The notes: generated from the letters alone by a model not told the origin. A stretch of 64,000 nucleotides of DNA from Anaerobium acetethylicum (GCF_900096945.1 NZ_FMKA01000017.1:1-64000); one strand, 5' to 3'; shown: positions 7,555-15,913, numbered from the stretch's first letter. Made by a program: numbers and translations.

Positions 7555-9798
7555 ATGGAGAAATGTGGGCAGGTTCAGAAAAGCGAAAATTCCAAAATGA
7601 ATAATTTTGAAAACCATAAATTAATATCGGACTTTAACATAAAGATCAACAGGGATACTGTCATGCATATTATGGACTGCCGCAAGGACAGCCCCGTCTA
7701 TGAGGAAGTGCTCCAGGAGTATGAGGAATTGGAAAAGGAAATCAGTGCACTGATCGAACCGGCGGCTATCATCAAATTTGGAAGGCTTGAGGCAGAGGTT
7801 AAGCTCGAAGGGCTGGAGAACGGTGCACCGGTGGTGTATGTTCTGGCGACTGCAGGCCTGGATATTTCTGAGCTGAGCAGCAGATATTTTGCAGAAGGCG
7901 ATTACCTGCGGGGAATGCTTGCCGATGCTATGGCAGATGACTATCTGTTCCAGACCGATAGTGAGGTCCAGAAGATAATCAGGGAGGAATGCAGGCTGCG
8001 AAGGCTTGGCATCCGCCAGAGATTTGAAGCGCCCGGGACAATGCCGATGGAGATGCAGAAAGCAATACTGGATGAGACTGAAGCATATGAAAGGCTGAAG
8101 ATAGACATTACGACGGGCTATATGTTCACAGCAGTAAAAACGACAGGCTACCTGCTGGAAGTGACGGAAGATGAGAATGATTTTCATGCAGATCAGAACT
8201 GTGAAGCATGCGAGGCCGTTGGATGCAAGAGAAGAAAAGTAGCAGAGACAGGCGTGAAGGTCACGAGCGGAGACAGCGTATACGAGATAGGATGCAAGGA
8301 AAAGGAAAGCCTGCTTGAGGCGATGGTCAGGAACGGTATATTTGTAAGCGCAGTCTGCGGAGGAAACGGAAAGTGCGGAAAATGCAGTATACAGGTTATA
8401 GAAGGAGAGCTGGAAATCACCGCTGCAGACAGGGAGGTTTTTGGACAAGAGGAGCTGGCCGCCGGCTTCCGGCTGTCATGCAGAGCATATCCGAAAGCCG
8501 GCTGTTCGATCAAGCTGGCTGCCGGAAATGAATCGGATTTTGAGATACTTTCAGATTATCGGAACGAAGATGATGAGAAAAGCAAAGCAGGAGAAGACAG
8601 CTATCTGATCGGGATTGACATTGGGACAACAACGATAGCCATCACTCTTGTGGGAGCGGAATCAAAAAGAACAGTAAAGACATTCACGATAGTTAATAAG
8701 CAGAGGGCATACGGTGCGGATGTGATTTCAAGAATCCAGTCTTCCAATGAAGGGAAGATGGAGGAACTGAGGGACAGCGTCCGGGAAAGCCTGAACCTGG
8801 GAATCCGGGAAATCGTGGAGAGCACGCGGATTGCAAAATCATCCATAAAGAAAATCGCCGTGTCTGGAAATACGACAATGCAGCACCTGCTGCTTGGGTA
8901 TTCCTGCGAGACGCTGGGCGTATTTCCATTTACCCCTGTAGATGTCGGCCTGACGGAGAAACCGTTTCTGGAAATCATGGGAAATGACTACCTGCAGTCG
9001 CCGGTGGTCCTGCTTCCGGGCATATCGACGTTTGTCGGGAGCGATATCGTGAGCGGACTGCTTCTATGCGATTTTGACAGGAAGAAGGAAATCAGCATGC
9101 TGATCGACCTTGGCACAAACTGCGAAATGGCAATCGGAAACAGCGAGAGGATCCTGGTATGCTCAACCGCAGCCGGGCCGGCTTTTGAGGGCGGAAACAT
9201 CCAGAACGGCACCGGAAGTATTCCAGGAGCAATCAGCAGCGTTTCCATTGAAGACGGCAAAGCCATTTATGAAACAATAGCAGGGAAGCAGCCGGTCGGG
9301 ATATGCGGGACCGGGGCAATCGAGACCGTTGCAGAACTGCTGAGGGCGGACCTGATTGATGAAACTGGTCGCCTGGACGAAGCATATTTTGAAGAGGGAT
9401 ATGAACTGGCCAGGAATCCCGAAGGCAGGAGTATAGTATTCACGCAGAAGGATATCAGAGAAATCCAGCTGGCAAAATCTGCGGTGAGGGCAGGAATCGA
9501 GACGCTGGCTGAACGATATGGCACAGAACTGGATGCAATCGCAAGCGTATATATTGCGGGAGGATTCGGATTCAAGGTGGATATCAGTAAGGCGGTCTAT
9601 ATAGGACTGCTGCCTGAAGAATTTTCGGGGAAGATAGAAACGGTCGGAAATAGTTCGCTTGGCGGAGCTGTCAGGTATCTGACAGAGGACGGTGCAGACA
9701 AGAGAGTGGAAAAAATAGTGGAAGCATCCGAAGAGATCAATCTTTCGGGAGATAAGTTTTTTAACGAACGCTATATGGAGTACATGTATTTTGAGTGA
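7555..9798 (+). CDS. reductive activator of corrinoid proteins (RACE, DUF4445/ASKHA) with N-terminal extension
   Basis: This returns accidentally oxidised Co(II) corrinoid to Co(I) using ATP and an electron donor. From about residue 250 a [2Fe-2S] plant-ferredoxin-type domain is visible (CGGNGKCGKC, with a further Cys in LSCRAYP). From about residue 345 follows the ASKHA ATPase-like domain (GIDIGTTTIAITLVG, SGNTTMQHLLLG, DLGTNCEMAIG, CGTGAIETVAELL). Stand-alone RACE proteins are about 600-640 residues. This one is 747, with about 245 extra N-terminal residues that resemble the B12-dependent methionine synthase activation-type fold and end in CEACEAVGCKRRK. GGGAGG lies 8 bases before the ATG. 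It should serve the corrinoid protein encoded upstream. Confidence 0.88.
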   Translation: MEKCGQVQKSENSKMNNFENHKLISDFNIKINRDTVMHIMDCRKDSPVYEEVLQEYEELEKEISALIEPAAIIKFGRLEAEVKLEGLENGAPVVYVLATAGLDISELSSRYFAEGDYLRGMLADAMADDYLFQTDSEVQKIIREECRLRRLGIRQRFEAPGTMPMEMQKAILDETEAYERLKIDITTGYMFTAVKTTGYLLEVTEDENDFHADQNCEACEAVGCKRRKVAETGVKVTSGDSVYEIGCKEKESLLEAMVRNGIFVSAVCGGNGKCGKCSIQVIEGELEITAADREVFGQEELAAGFRLSCRAYPKAGCSIKLAAGNESDFEILSDYRNEDDEKSKAGEDSYLIGIDIGTTTIAITLVGAESKRTVKTFTIVNKQRAYGADVISRIQSSNEGKMEELRDSVRESLNLGIREIVESTRIAKSSIKKIAVSGNTTMQHLLLGYSCETLGVFPFTPVDVGLTEKPFLEIMGNDYLQSPVVLLPGISTFVGSDIVSGLLLCDFDRKKEISMLIDLGTNCEMAIGNSERILVCSTAAGPAFEGGNIQNGTGSIPGAISSVSIEDGKAIYETIAGKQPVGICGTGAIETVAELLRADLIDETGRLDEAYFEEGYELARNPEGRSIVFTQKDIREIQLAKSAVRAGIETLAERYGTELDAIASVYIAGGFGFKVDISKAVYIGLLPEEFSGKIETVGNSSLGGAVRYLTEDGADKRVEKIVEASEEINLSGDKFFNERYMEYMYFE

Positions 9799-9817
9799 AG
9801 AAGCTATATTCGCACTT

Positions 9818-9850
9818 TGTGACTATGAAGTACATGGATCTGAATAGTTG
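9818..9850 (+). repeat. degenerate family B repeat
   Basis: A weak copy of the family B palindrome: TTGTGACTATGAAGTACATG, then CTGAATAGTTG. The rest of the 9799-10060 gap shows no terminator-grade hairpin or clear promoter. Confidence 0.45.
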
Positions 9851-10060
9851 TCGATATTCTGAAAAAACAGATAAAAATCAAAAGAAATTACAAGTGAATT
9901 TTTTAGTTCGCTTCGAATTCATTTTCCTGGTACGAATCCCTCAATCTGGTTTATAATAGGTAAAGATGCGGTAATGCGAAACAGTAATCAAAGCAGTAGC
10001 AGGTTCTAATGGACAGGCGGCCGCTGATTCGCAGATTGAGAATTTGGAAGGAGATATAGA

Positions 10061-10729
10061 ATGTTAAAAGCTGTCATATTTGATATGGACGGGGTTCTGA
10101 TCAACACGGAGCCTCTGCATTTTGAGGTCTGGAAACGGGTATTCCAGAACAGAGGCATAGAGGTGTCCTATGAAGTCTATAAAGATTGCATCGGTTCGAC
10201 TGCAAAGTATCTGCTTGAACTAATCAGGAAGAATTATGGAGTGGATTTCGGGGATGATGATGATATCCGCAGGGAAGCAGCGCAGATGAAGGAAAGCATC
10301 GTGAAGGAACGGGGATTTCCTGAAATCAGCGGAGTAAAAGAGATGCTCGAAAGGCTGGATTCAGCAGGCTTCCAGATGGCAGTCGCTTCTTCGTCCGCAG
10401 AGAAATATATTCAGGAAGCGATGAAGACCCTGGGGATAGAGTCCTTCTTCCGGGTGCTGTGCAGCGGCGAAAATGTCAAAAATCCCAAACCGGCGCCTGA
10501 TGTGTTCCTGAAGGCAGCCAGTGAAATGAATCTGCGGCCTGAAGAATGTCTGGTGATAGAAGACTCGACCAACGGATGCCTGGCGGCGAAAAATGCCGGC
10601 ATGAAATGCATCGGATTCCGCAACCCGGATTCCGGGAATCAGGATCTTTCGACTGCGGCCCTGACGATAGATAAATGGGAAGAACTGGATGATGAACTGA
10701 TTGGCAGGCTTCTTCACATGGACGAATGA
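10061..10729 (+). CDS. HAD-superfamily phosphatase, beta-phosphoglucomutase-like
   Basis: A 222-residue HAD subfamily IA hydrolase. Motif I is DMDGVLINTEP at residues 8-18, motif II the Ser in VASSSAEKY near residue 107, the motif III Lys lies in KNPKPAPDVF near residue 140, and motif IV is IEDSTNGCLAAKNAG near residue 165. A helical cap lies between motifs I and II. The family includes beta-phosphoglucomutase and sugar or polyol phosphate phosphatases, and the exact substrate cannot be read from sequence. AAGGAGATATAGA precedes the ATG. It appears monocistronic, with a strong terminator 25 bases downstream. Confidence 0.85.
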   Translation: MLKAVIFDMDGVLINTEPLHFEVWKRVFQNRGIEVSYEVYKDCIGSTAKYLLELIRKNYGVDFGDDDDIRREAAQMKESIVKERGFPEISGVKEMLERLDSAGFQMAVASSSAEKYIQEAMKTLGIESFFRVLCSGENVKNPKPAPDVFLKAASEMNLRPEECLVIEDSTNGCLAAKNAGMKCIGFRNPDSGNQDLSTAALTIDKWEELDDELIGRLLHMDE

Positions 10730-10753
10730 TGGTTTAAATATTTTTATAGACTA

Positions 10754-10787
10754 ACAGAACAGCCCCCAGACCTGGGGGCTGTTCTGT
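10754..10787. terminator. terminator after the HAD phosphatase gene
   Basis: An almost uninterrupted hairpin, ACAGAACAGCCCCCAG with its complement around a 2-base loop. It lies between a + and a - strand gene and can serve both directions, though the flanking T-run is short. Confidence 0.8.
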
Positions 10788-10855
10788 GCAAAAAATCAAA
10801 AATAGCTACTTCATTCCTGATGGTTTTAGTCCCAGATAGTCTAAAAGCGATGATT

Positions 10856-11740
10856 CTAAAAATTTAGAGTAGTTGACCTATATTTCAGGTATTCTATAAA
10901 CCTGGCCACTGCCAAAGAAATTGTCTTTCTATCCCGCATGGCCAGGCCAATATTTCTATAGGCAGGTACATCCAGTTCTTTTGCCACAATGTTGTAAGGA
11001 ATCCTTTTAAGAATCAGTTCCGGTAGTATGCTGATGCCCAGGCCGCTCTCCACCATGGACATGATTGCATAATCGTCCCATGTTGTAAAACGAACCTTTG
11101 GAGTAAGATGGTTCCGTTCAAAAATTTCTGAAATTTCTGCTTTTGCACCTTTTTCCAGCAGCATGAACGGTTCCATGCATAATTCTTTCACAGGCACTTT
11201 CTCGCAGCCTGCTAATGGATGATCTTTCGGAAAAATCGCCATGAGCCGGTCCTGTTCTAAAAATATCGTCTCCAGATCGGGCTGAGTCGGCAATCGCAGA
11301 AATCCACAGTCGACTCTTCCCTCAGAGATCCAGTTTTCAATTTCTGTATAATCGCCCAACAGAAGTTCATATTCAATATTCGGATAGTCCTTCTGGAATT
11401 CTTTGATGATATGCGGCAGCCAATGGGTCGCCACACTCGAAAAAGTCCCAATGCGGATAAGGCCGGACTGGAGACCATTTAATTCATCTACCTGCATCTG
11501 CAGTTTCTGATAGTCTTCACATACCCTTTTTGCATAGGGAAGCAGTCTGACGCCATCGGATGTCAGGCGTACTCCGGCGCGGCTTCTTTCCAGCAGGGAA
11601 ATGTTCCATTCCTTCTCCAGATCCTGTATCATCCGGCTGATGCCAGACTGTGAGTAAGCCAGGGCTTCTGCCGCTTTTGTAAAACTGCCATACTCTGCTG
11701 TTTTGACAAAAGCCATATGTTTTTGAATATTCATATCCAT
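10856..11740 (-). CDS. LysR-family transcription regulator
   Basis: A 294-residue regulator. The winged helix-turn-helix lies at residues 1-60 (FTKAAEALAYSQSGISRMIQDLE), followed by a periplasmic-binding-like effector domain (IRIGTFSSVATHWLPHII and onward). The ORF track starts 7 codons earlier, but AGGGGG sits 9 bases before the ATG at 11740, giving MDMNIQKHMAF. It is read divergently from the EamA transporter gene, the usual arrangement in which LysR controls its neighbour. The effector is unknown. Confidence 0.88.
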   Translation of the reverse strand: MDMNIQKHMAFVKTAEYGSFTKAAEALAYSQSGISRMIQDLEKEWNISLLERSRAGVRLTSDGVRLLPYAKRVCEDYQKLQMQVDELNGLQSGLIRIGTFSSVATHWLPHIIKEFQKDYPNIEYELLLGDYTEIENWISEGRVDCGFLRLPTQPDLETIFLEQDRLMAIFPKDHPLAGCEKVPVKELCMEPFMLLEKGAKAEISEIFERNHLTPKVRFTTWDDYAIMSMVESGLGISILPELILKRIPYNIVAKELDVPAYRNIGLAMRDRKTISLAVARFIEYLKYRSTTLNF

Positions 11741-11858
11741 AATTACTGCCCCCTTTTGCATCTGATTTTGTAATGATTAACATGATAAAAATTCGTTTTT
11801 GTAATCTTTTCCTTTATGATACACTATGGTTGAAAATAATTCAATGAAGGAAGGAGAT

Positions 11859-11921
11859 ATGGAAGTAACCATGGAAGTAACCATGGAAGTAACCATGTTT
11901 CCTGGAAAGGTGGATTTTTGA
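11859..11921 (+). CDS. 20-residue leader ORF built from a 12-base tandem repeat, coupled to EamA
   Basis: Too short for the ORF track. AAGGAGAT lies directly upstream of an ATG that opens MEVTMEVTMEVTMFPGKVDF and stops at TGA. The first 36 bases are three exact copies of ATGGAAGTAACC. The stop overlaps the TTG start of the EamA gene (TTGA), a classic arrangement for translational coupling. The GGAAAGG ribosome site for EamA lies inside the leader. A change in repeat number would keep the frame but alter leader length. Function as a coupling leader is inferred; expression is unproven. Confidence 0.55.
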   Translation: MEVTMEVTMEVTMFPGKVDF

Positions 11922-12817
11922 AAAACGCATATTTTAAGTACCTGTCTGCGTTACTGTTGTTCGGCTCCAATGGTATTGTGGCAAGTTTTATCTCTCTTGA
12001 CAGCTATGAAATTGTTCTATTGCGGACACTAATCGGAAGCTTGCTGCTGCTTGTCGTATTCCTGTTTCAAAAGAACAGATTTACTTGTTTGAAGCAGAAA
12101 AAGGCTTTGCTTTTCCTGCTTATTTCCGGGATGGCAATGGGTGCCAGCTGGATGTTCCTATATGAAGCTTACCATCAGATTGGGGTAAGTTTTGCTTCTC
12201 TGGCATACTATTGTGGTCCTGTGATCGTCATGGTTCTTTCGCCTGTTGTTTTTAATGAAAAATTTGCATGGCCGAAGTTAGCAGGTTTTTTGTGCGTGCT
12301 GGCAGGTATCGTTCTTGTGAATGGGCAGGCTATGCAGGCTGGGGGCAGAAGTCTTGGTTTGATCTGTGGTGCCCTGTCAGCATTCATGTATGCTGTTATG
12401 GTTATTTTCAATAAAAAGGCGACAAGGATAACCGGACTCGAGAATGCTTTACTTCAGCTATCATTCGGTTTTCTGATCGTGGCTGTATTTGTAGGCATCA
12501 AACAAGGTTTTGTGATCCATGCTGCCTCTTCAGACTGGATTCCGATCTTGATTCTGGGCTTTATAAACACCGGCATCGGATGCTATTTTTACTTTTCTTC
12601 TATTGGGTCGTTACCAGTACATACCGTAGCAATCTGTGGCTATCTGGAACCGCTGTCCGCTGTTATTTTTTCTGCGATATTTTTACAGGAAAGGCTGCTG
12701 ACAATTCAGATTCTGGGAGCCGTAATGATTCTCGGCGGTGCTATATTTGGGGCCAACTATAAAAACATTGACATGGAGTTAACTCCAGGTATTACAATCA
12801 AAGGGAAAAGAAGATGA
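11918..12817 (+). CDS. EamA-family (DMT superfamily) transporter
   Basis: A 299-residue inner-membrane protein with ten predicted helices in two EamA repeats (about residues 5-140 and 148-285). The family exports metabolites such as amino acids or nucleotide-like compounds, and no substrate can be assigned. The start is TTG, 8 bases after GGAAAGG, and overlaps the stop codon of the upstream leader ORF. It is divergent from the LysR gene, its likely regulator, with a TATGAT -10-like sequence near 11813. An aldo-keto reductase follows and could be co-transcribed. Confidence 0.85.
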   Translation: MKNAYFKYLSALLLFGSNGIVASFISLDSYEIVLLRTLIGSLLLLVVFLFQKNRFTCLKQKKALLFLLISGMAMGASWMFLYEAYHQIGVSFASLAYYCGPVIVMVLSPVVFNEKFAWPKLAGFLCVLAGIVLVNGQAMQAGGRSLGLICGALSAFMYAVMVIFNKKATRITGLENALLQLSFGFLIVAVFVGIKQGFVIHAASSDWIPILILGFINTGIGCYFYFSSIGSLPVHTVAICGYLEPLSAVIFSAIFLQERLLTIQILGAVMILGGAIFGANYKNIDMELTPGITIKGKRR

Positions 12818-12946
12818 CCCGGGATATATCAGCTTTTAAGGAAGCTGGCAAACTGGGTTGTAATCAAAAGGAATGGCAATTCATGGATCTCCTGTAGACA
12901 AAACAGAAGCAGATGTGAAAAACTGGAATATGAAAGGATGATAGAA

Positions 12947-13906
12947 ATGGAATATGCAAAATTAGGTAATTCTGGAATTGAAGTGTCACGATTGTGCGTG
13001 GGCTGTATGAGTTTTGGTGACCCGGCAAGCAAAATGCATGCATGGACACTGAATCCGTCTGAAAGCGAAGCAATCATAAAGCACGCATTGGAGCTTGGTA
13101 TAAACTTCTTCGATACGGCAAACTGCTATTCGGCAGGAACCAGCGAGGAGTATTTAGGAAAAGCGATCAGGAATAACGTTTCCCGTGACAAAGCGGTGAT
13201 TGCCACAAAGGTATACTTCAATGAAGGCAATCTTTCAAAAGAGGCGATTTCAAGAGAACTTGACGGTTCTCTGAAACGATTGGGAACAGACTATGTGGAT
13301 CTGTTGATTATTCACCGGTTTGACTATCATACGCCGGTTGAGGAAACGATGGAGGCTCTGCATAAGGCAGTGCAGTCGGGAAAGGTCCGAGCAATCGGCG
13401 CATCTGCCATGTACGGATATCAGTTTGCAAAACTTCAAGATGCTGCGGAGAAGAACGGATGGACGAAATTCGTATCTATGCAGAACCACTATAATCTTCT
13501 GTATCGTGAGGATGAAAGGGAATTGATTCCGATCTGCAAGGAGCAGGGCGTTGCATTAACACCATACAGCCCCCTTGCTGCGGGAAGATTGGCCAGACCA
13601 TGGTCAGCTGATACCCTGCGCAGTCAGACAGATGTCACAGCGGCTGGAAAATATGACAGCACCAAAGACTCTGATATGGGAATTGTAAACAGGGTATCTG
13701 AGCTGTCAGAAAAACACAATTGCACGATGACGCAGATTGCGTTGGCATGGCAGTTTGCGAAAGGCGTCACTTCACCGCTCATTGGGGCCACAAAAGCGAA
13801 GTATTTTGATGATGCGGCCGGCAGTTTTGATATAGCCCTGAGCAATGAGGATATGGAATACCTGGAAGAGTTGTATGTTCCACATAAAATTGTGGGAGCT
13901 TTATAG
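12947..13906 (+). CDS. aldo-keto reductase (AKR)
   Basis: A 319-residue NAD(P)H-dependent oxidoreductase with a TIM-barrel AKR fold. Visible elements are the catalytic Asp/Tyr segment NFFDTANCYSAGTSEEYLGKA, the Lys segment AVIATKVYF, the His segment LLIIHRFD, and the cofactor-binding TSPLIGATKAKYFDDAAGS. The sequence resembles YdjG/YajO-type bacterial AKRs. The ORF track starts at 12938, but AAAGG spacing favours the ATG at 12947 (MEYAKLGNSG). A flavodoxin-like reductase follows closely, so the two may form a small redox operon. The physiological substrate is unknown. Confidence 0.88.
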   Translation: MEYAKLGNSGIEVSRLCVGCMSFGDPASKMHAWTLNPSESEAIIKHALELGINFFDTANCYSAGTSEEYLGKAIRNNVSRDKAVIATKVYFNEGNLSKEAISRELDGSLKRLGTDYVDLLIIHRFDYHTPVEETMEALHKAVQSGKVRAIGASAMYGYQFAKLQDAAEKNGWTKFVSMQNHYNLLYREDERELIPICKEQGVALTPYSPLAAGRLARPWSADTLRSQTDVTAAGKYDSTKDSDMGIVNRVSELSEKHNCTMTQIALAWQFAKGVTSPLIGATKAKYFDDAAGSFDIALSNEDMEYLEELYVPHKIVGAL

Positions 13907-13941
13907 GCAGAGTGAATAAAACAAGAAAGATGGAGAATATC

Positions 13942-14481
13942 ATGAGTAAAAAAGTATTAATTATCTCTTCCAGCCCAAGAAAAGGCGGAAATTCAGATAT
14001 ATTGTGTGATGAATTTGCAAAAGGGGCGGCAGAAAGCGGCAGCCATGTAGAAAAAATATTTCTTGGCAGCCAGAAGATTGGCTATTGCCTTGGCTGTGGT
14101 GTCTGCAACACGACCTCGAAATGTGTGCAGAAAGACGACATGACAGCATTGTTGGAAAAAATGGTATCAGCTGATGTCATCTTGCTGGCAACGCCGGTAT
14201 ATTTCTACACCATGTCGGCACAGATGAAAACATTTATTGACAGAACTGTTCCAAGGTACACAGAGATCACCGGCAAAGAATTTTACTATATCGTTGCAGC
14301 CGCAGATACGGAAGTATCCTCCATGGAGAAAACAATCGAGAGCTTCCGTGGCTTTACGATCGACTGCCTGGAAGGGACTGTTGAAAAGGGAATCATCTAT
14401 GGCGTGGGTGCATGGAATAAAGGTGAAATCAACAGCACACCGGCTATAAAAGAGGCGTATGAAATGGGAAAAGCTGTGTAA
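13942..14481 (+). CDS. NADPH-dependent FMN reductase-like flavoprotein
   Basis: A 179-residue flavodoxin-fold protein. FMN-phosphate loop SSSPRKGGNSD is at residues 8-18, a cysteine cluster YCLGCGVCNTTSKCVQKDD follows near residue 40, and the TPVYFYTMSAQMKTFIDR stretch lies near residue 80. This matches the iron-sulfur-flavoprotein or NAD(P)H-dependent reductase families; the C-x2-C-x5-C spacing could hold a cluster. The GTG start in the ORF track (13912) is replaced by the ATG at 13942, which follows GATGGAGAATATC. It ends before a strong terminator. Confidence 0.82.
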   Translation: MSKKVLIISSSPRKGGNSDILCDEFAKGAAESGSHVEKIFLGSQKIGYCLGCGVCNTTSKCVQKDDMTALLEKMVSADVILLATPVYFYTMSAQMKTFIDRTVPRYTEITGKEFYYIVAAADTEVSSMEKTIESFRGFTIDCLEGTVEKGIIYGVGAWNKGEINSTPAIKEAYEMGKAV

Positions 14482-14517
14482 AGAAGAAACTATTATGAAG
14501 AGAAATTGAAACATGTA

Positions 14518-14544
14518 GAACCTCCCAGGATTTCTGGGAGGTTC
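14518..14544 (+). terminator. rho-independent terminator
   Basis: GAACCTCCCAG and CTGGGAGGTTC form an 11-bp perfect stem with a 5-base loop and a short TTTC tail, placed 36 bases after the flavoprotein gene. Confidence 0.85.
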
Positions 14545-14554
14545 TTTCGGTGAC

Positions 14555-14748
14555 CTTGAAAGCCGACTGTATAGTCAAAGTAACATGGTGCATGTGGAGA
14601 TTCAGAAGCAGGAAGTGGATTCATATTGTTTAGAGCAGTGGGAATATAGGAATATAGAATAGAAGTTGATTTTATTAGTATGATTTTTGACCTTTCAGCA
14701 TCCATGCTTAATTCGAAGAAGAGAAAAGGTCAAAATTATACACTTTTT
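14555..14748 (+). repeat. 194-base duplicate of the MATE-gene 3' region (partner at 32835-33028)
   Basis: The block matches 32835-33028 almost base for base. It includes the last codons of the MATE gene, the following intergenic DNA and a GTATGATTTTTGACCTTT dyad. The two copies are direct repeats 18 kb apart and could recombine to delete the regulon between them. Confidence 0.88.
14556..14633 (+). pseudogene. remnant of a MATE transporter gene (C-terminal tail only)
   Basis: In frame this reads LKADCIVKVTWCMWRF and RSRKWIHIV then TAG, matching the last 25 residues of the MATE protein encoded at 31573-32913 with three substitutions. No upstream MATE coding sequence remains, so it is a dead fragment. 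Confidence 0.85.
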
Positions 14749-14798
14749 ATGGTAGTATAATAAAATAAAAACGGACGTATGTTGCAGGAGGTATCATT

Positions 14799-14903
14799 AT
14801 GCTAGACAGCAATTATGCAATCACTTTTAGCCTGACAGAAAGTCAGAATAAAATAGTCCGAAACCATTGGAGCGGTTTTCTGCTTGCAGTTTTTTTTGCC
14901 TGA
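14799..14903 (+). pseudogene. deletion-fusion remnant of the HTH-VOC gene and the membrane-protein gene
   Basis: A GCAGGAGG ribosome site and a TATAAT (14756-14761) precede an ATG opening MLDSNYAITFSLTESQ, matching the first 24 residues of the protein encoded at 40373. After codon 24 the sequence jumps to LLAVFFA and stops. That stretch and the DNA after it (TGAGCCTCTGGG) resemble bases 42482-42516 in the membrane-protein gene. The equivalent of about 2 kb has been deleted. A 34-residue peptide could still be made, but I regard the locus as a scar. Confidence 0.8.
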
Positions 14904-14984
14904 GCCTCTGGGTTCCTTTTTCTATTTATAAAGCCATAAAAACAGCCCATCTATGTCATTTTTCTCATCACTAATAATTCGGAT

Positions 14985-15242
14985 TTATGATTTAAAAATT
15001 CTGTTAATATTTTTCCAACTGCAATATTGCTCAATATTTTTTAATAATTCATCCGTTTTATCAGCATGTATGATTAGCTCAACATTGGAAGCGTTATGCA
15101 GGGTAATTACTCCGAGTAAAGATTTTGCATCCACGTAATAGCTGCCACAATGCAAATCACATTCATAATCATATTTATTCAAGATATTTACGAACATTAC
15201 TATTTCCTTTAAATCCCCTAATTCAACTGATACTTTCGTCAT
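14985..15242 (-). CDS. HPr-like protein lacking the phosphorylatable histidine
   Basis: An 85-residue protein resembling the HPr domain of the phosphotransferase system. The Ser-46-region motif is clear (DAKSLLGVITL), as is the C-terminal helix (DKTDELLKNIEQYC). The N-terminal segment that normally carries the catalytic His (GIHARPA) is absent and replaced by VELGDLKEIVMFVN, so it cannot pass phosphate by the normal route. It may be regulatory, like Crh. The ATG at 15242 follows GAAAG; the ORF track uses a GTG three codons earlier. It stands alone between the scar region and the CMD gene. Confidence 0.65.
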   Translation of the reverse strand: MTKVSVELGDLKEIVMFVNILNKYDYECDLHCGSYYVDAKSLLGVITLHNASNVELIIHADKTDELLKNIEQYCSWKNINRIFKS

Positions 15243-15361
15243 ATAATTCACTTTCTTTTATGATTTTAAATTTTCTTTTAAATTTAGAATATTCATCTGG
15301 CTATCATTCAATTTTATTGTAATCGTGAAACCCAGGAAATTATTCGGGACAGTATTTATAT

Positions 15362-15479
15362 AGTCACCGAGGATGCACACAAATTGCAAAATCAGCAATT
15401 TGGTGCATTCAAAACTCAGATTTCTATGCAATAGAAGCACAAAAACACCTCGCAACACGGGACTATTGAATAGTTACTG
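15362..15479 (-). repeat. repeat family B, minus-strand copy
   Basis: It contains CACACAAATTGC...GCAATTTGGTGCA, AAAACACCTCGC and a terminal ATAGTTACTG-like end, reading as the complement of the 41336 copy. It fills the 275-base gap between the HPr-like and CMD genes. Spurious ORFs here derive from the repeat. Confidence 0.75.
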
Positions 15480-15517
15480 ATATTATTCTTTTTGTAAGCA
15501 TTGTGTAAGGCTTGCTG

Positions 15518-15913
15518 CTAATTTTCTTCCAGATCCACCGGCTCAAACATATCAAGTGTTTCCAGGGCAGGTAGCAGCTTGCTGACGCCGCAGGTGAAGA
15601 AAATCATACGGATTACTTCAAATATTTCATCCATTGTAGCCCCGTTTTCAAGAGCCAGTTGAGCATGAACTTTCATTGTGGTATCTGTTCCGGTTGCCAT
15701 GCCGATAGCCATAACGATTAATTCACGGTATTTCTTTGGAATAGAAATATCGCTTTTGTTGCAGTTTATATATTGCTGTAAAAAAGCATTTACAAGGTTT
15801 GGATCATTTCCCATTACCCGGTGGGAATCAAGCAGAGAACCACCTCGGGCAATCTTTAAATCTTCAAGAATTTTTTGGGAACGAGCCAGCTTTTCAAAAT
15901 TCATCTGTTTCAT
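15518..15913 (-). CDS. carboxymuconolactone decarboxylase (CMD/AhpD)-family protein
   Basis: A 131-residue all-helical CMD-family protein. The conserved block YRELIVMAIGMATGTDTTMKVHAQLALENGATMDEIFEVIRM is present, followed by FFTCGVSK. Family members act as peroxidase partners, lactone decarboxylases or uncharacterised enzymes. The AhpD CxxC pair is not present, only single cysteines, so peroxidase activity is doubtful. The ORF track start is too long; GGAGG lies before the ATG at 15913 (MKQMNFEKLA). It starts 13 bases after the OadA-like gene and shares its operon and regulator. Confidence 0.8.
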   Translation of the reverse strand: MKQMNFEKLARSQKILEDLKIARGGSLLDSHRVMGNDPNLVNAFLQQYINCNKSDISIPKKYRELIVMAIGMATGTDTTMKVHAQLALENGATMDEIFEVIRMIFFTCGVSKLLPALETLDMFEPVDLEEN

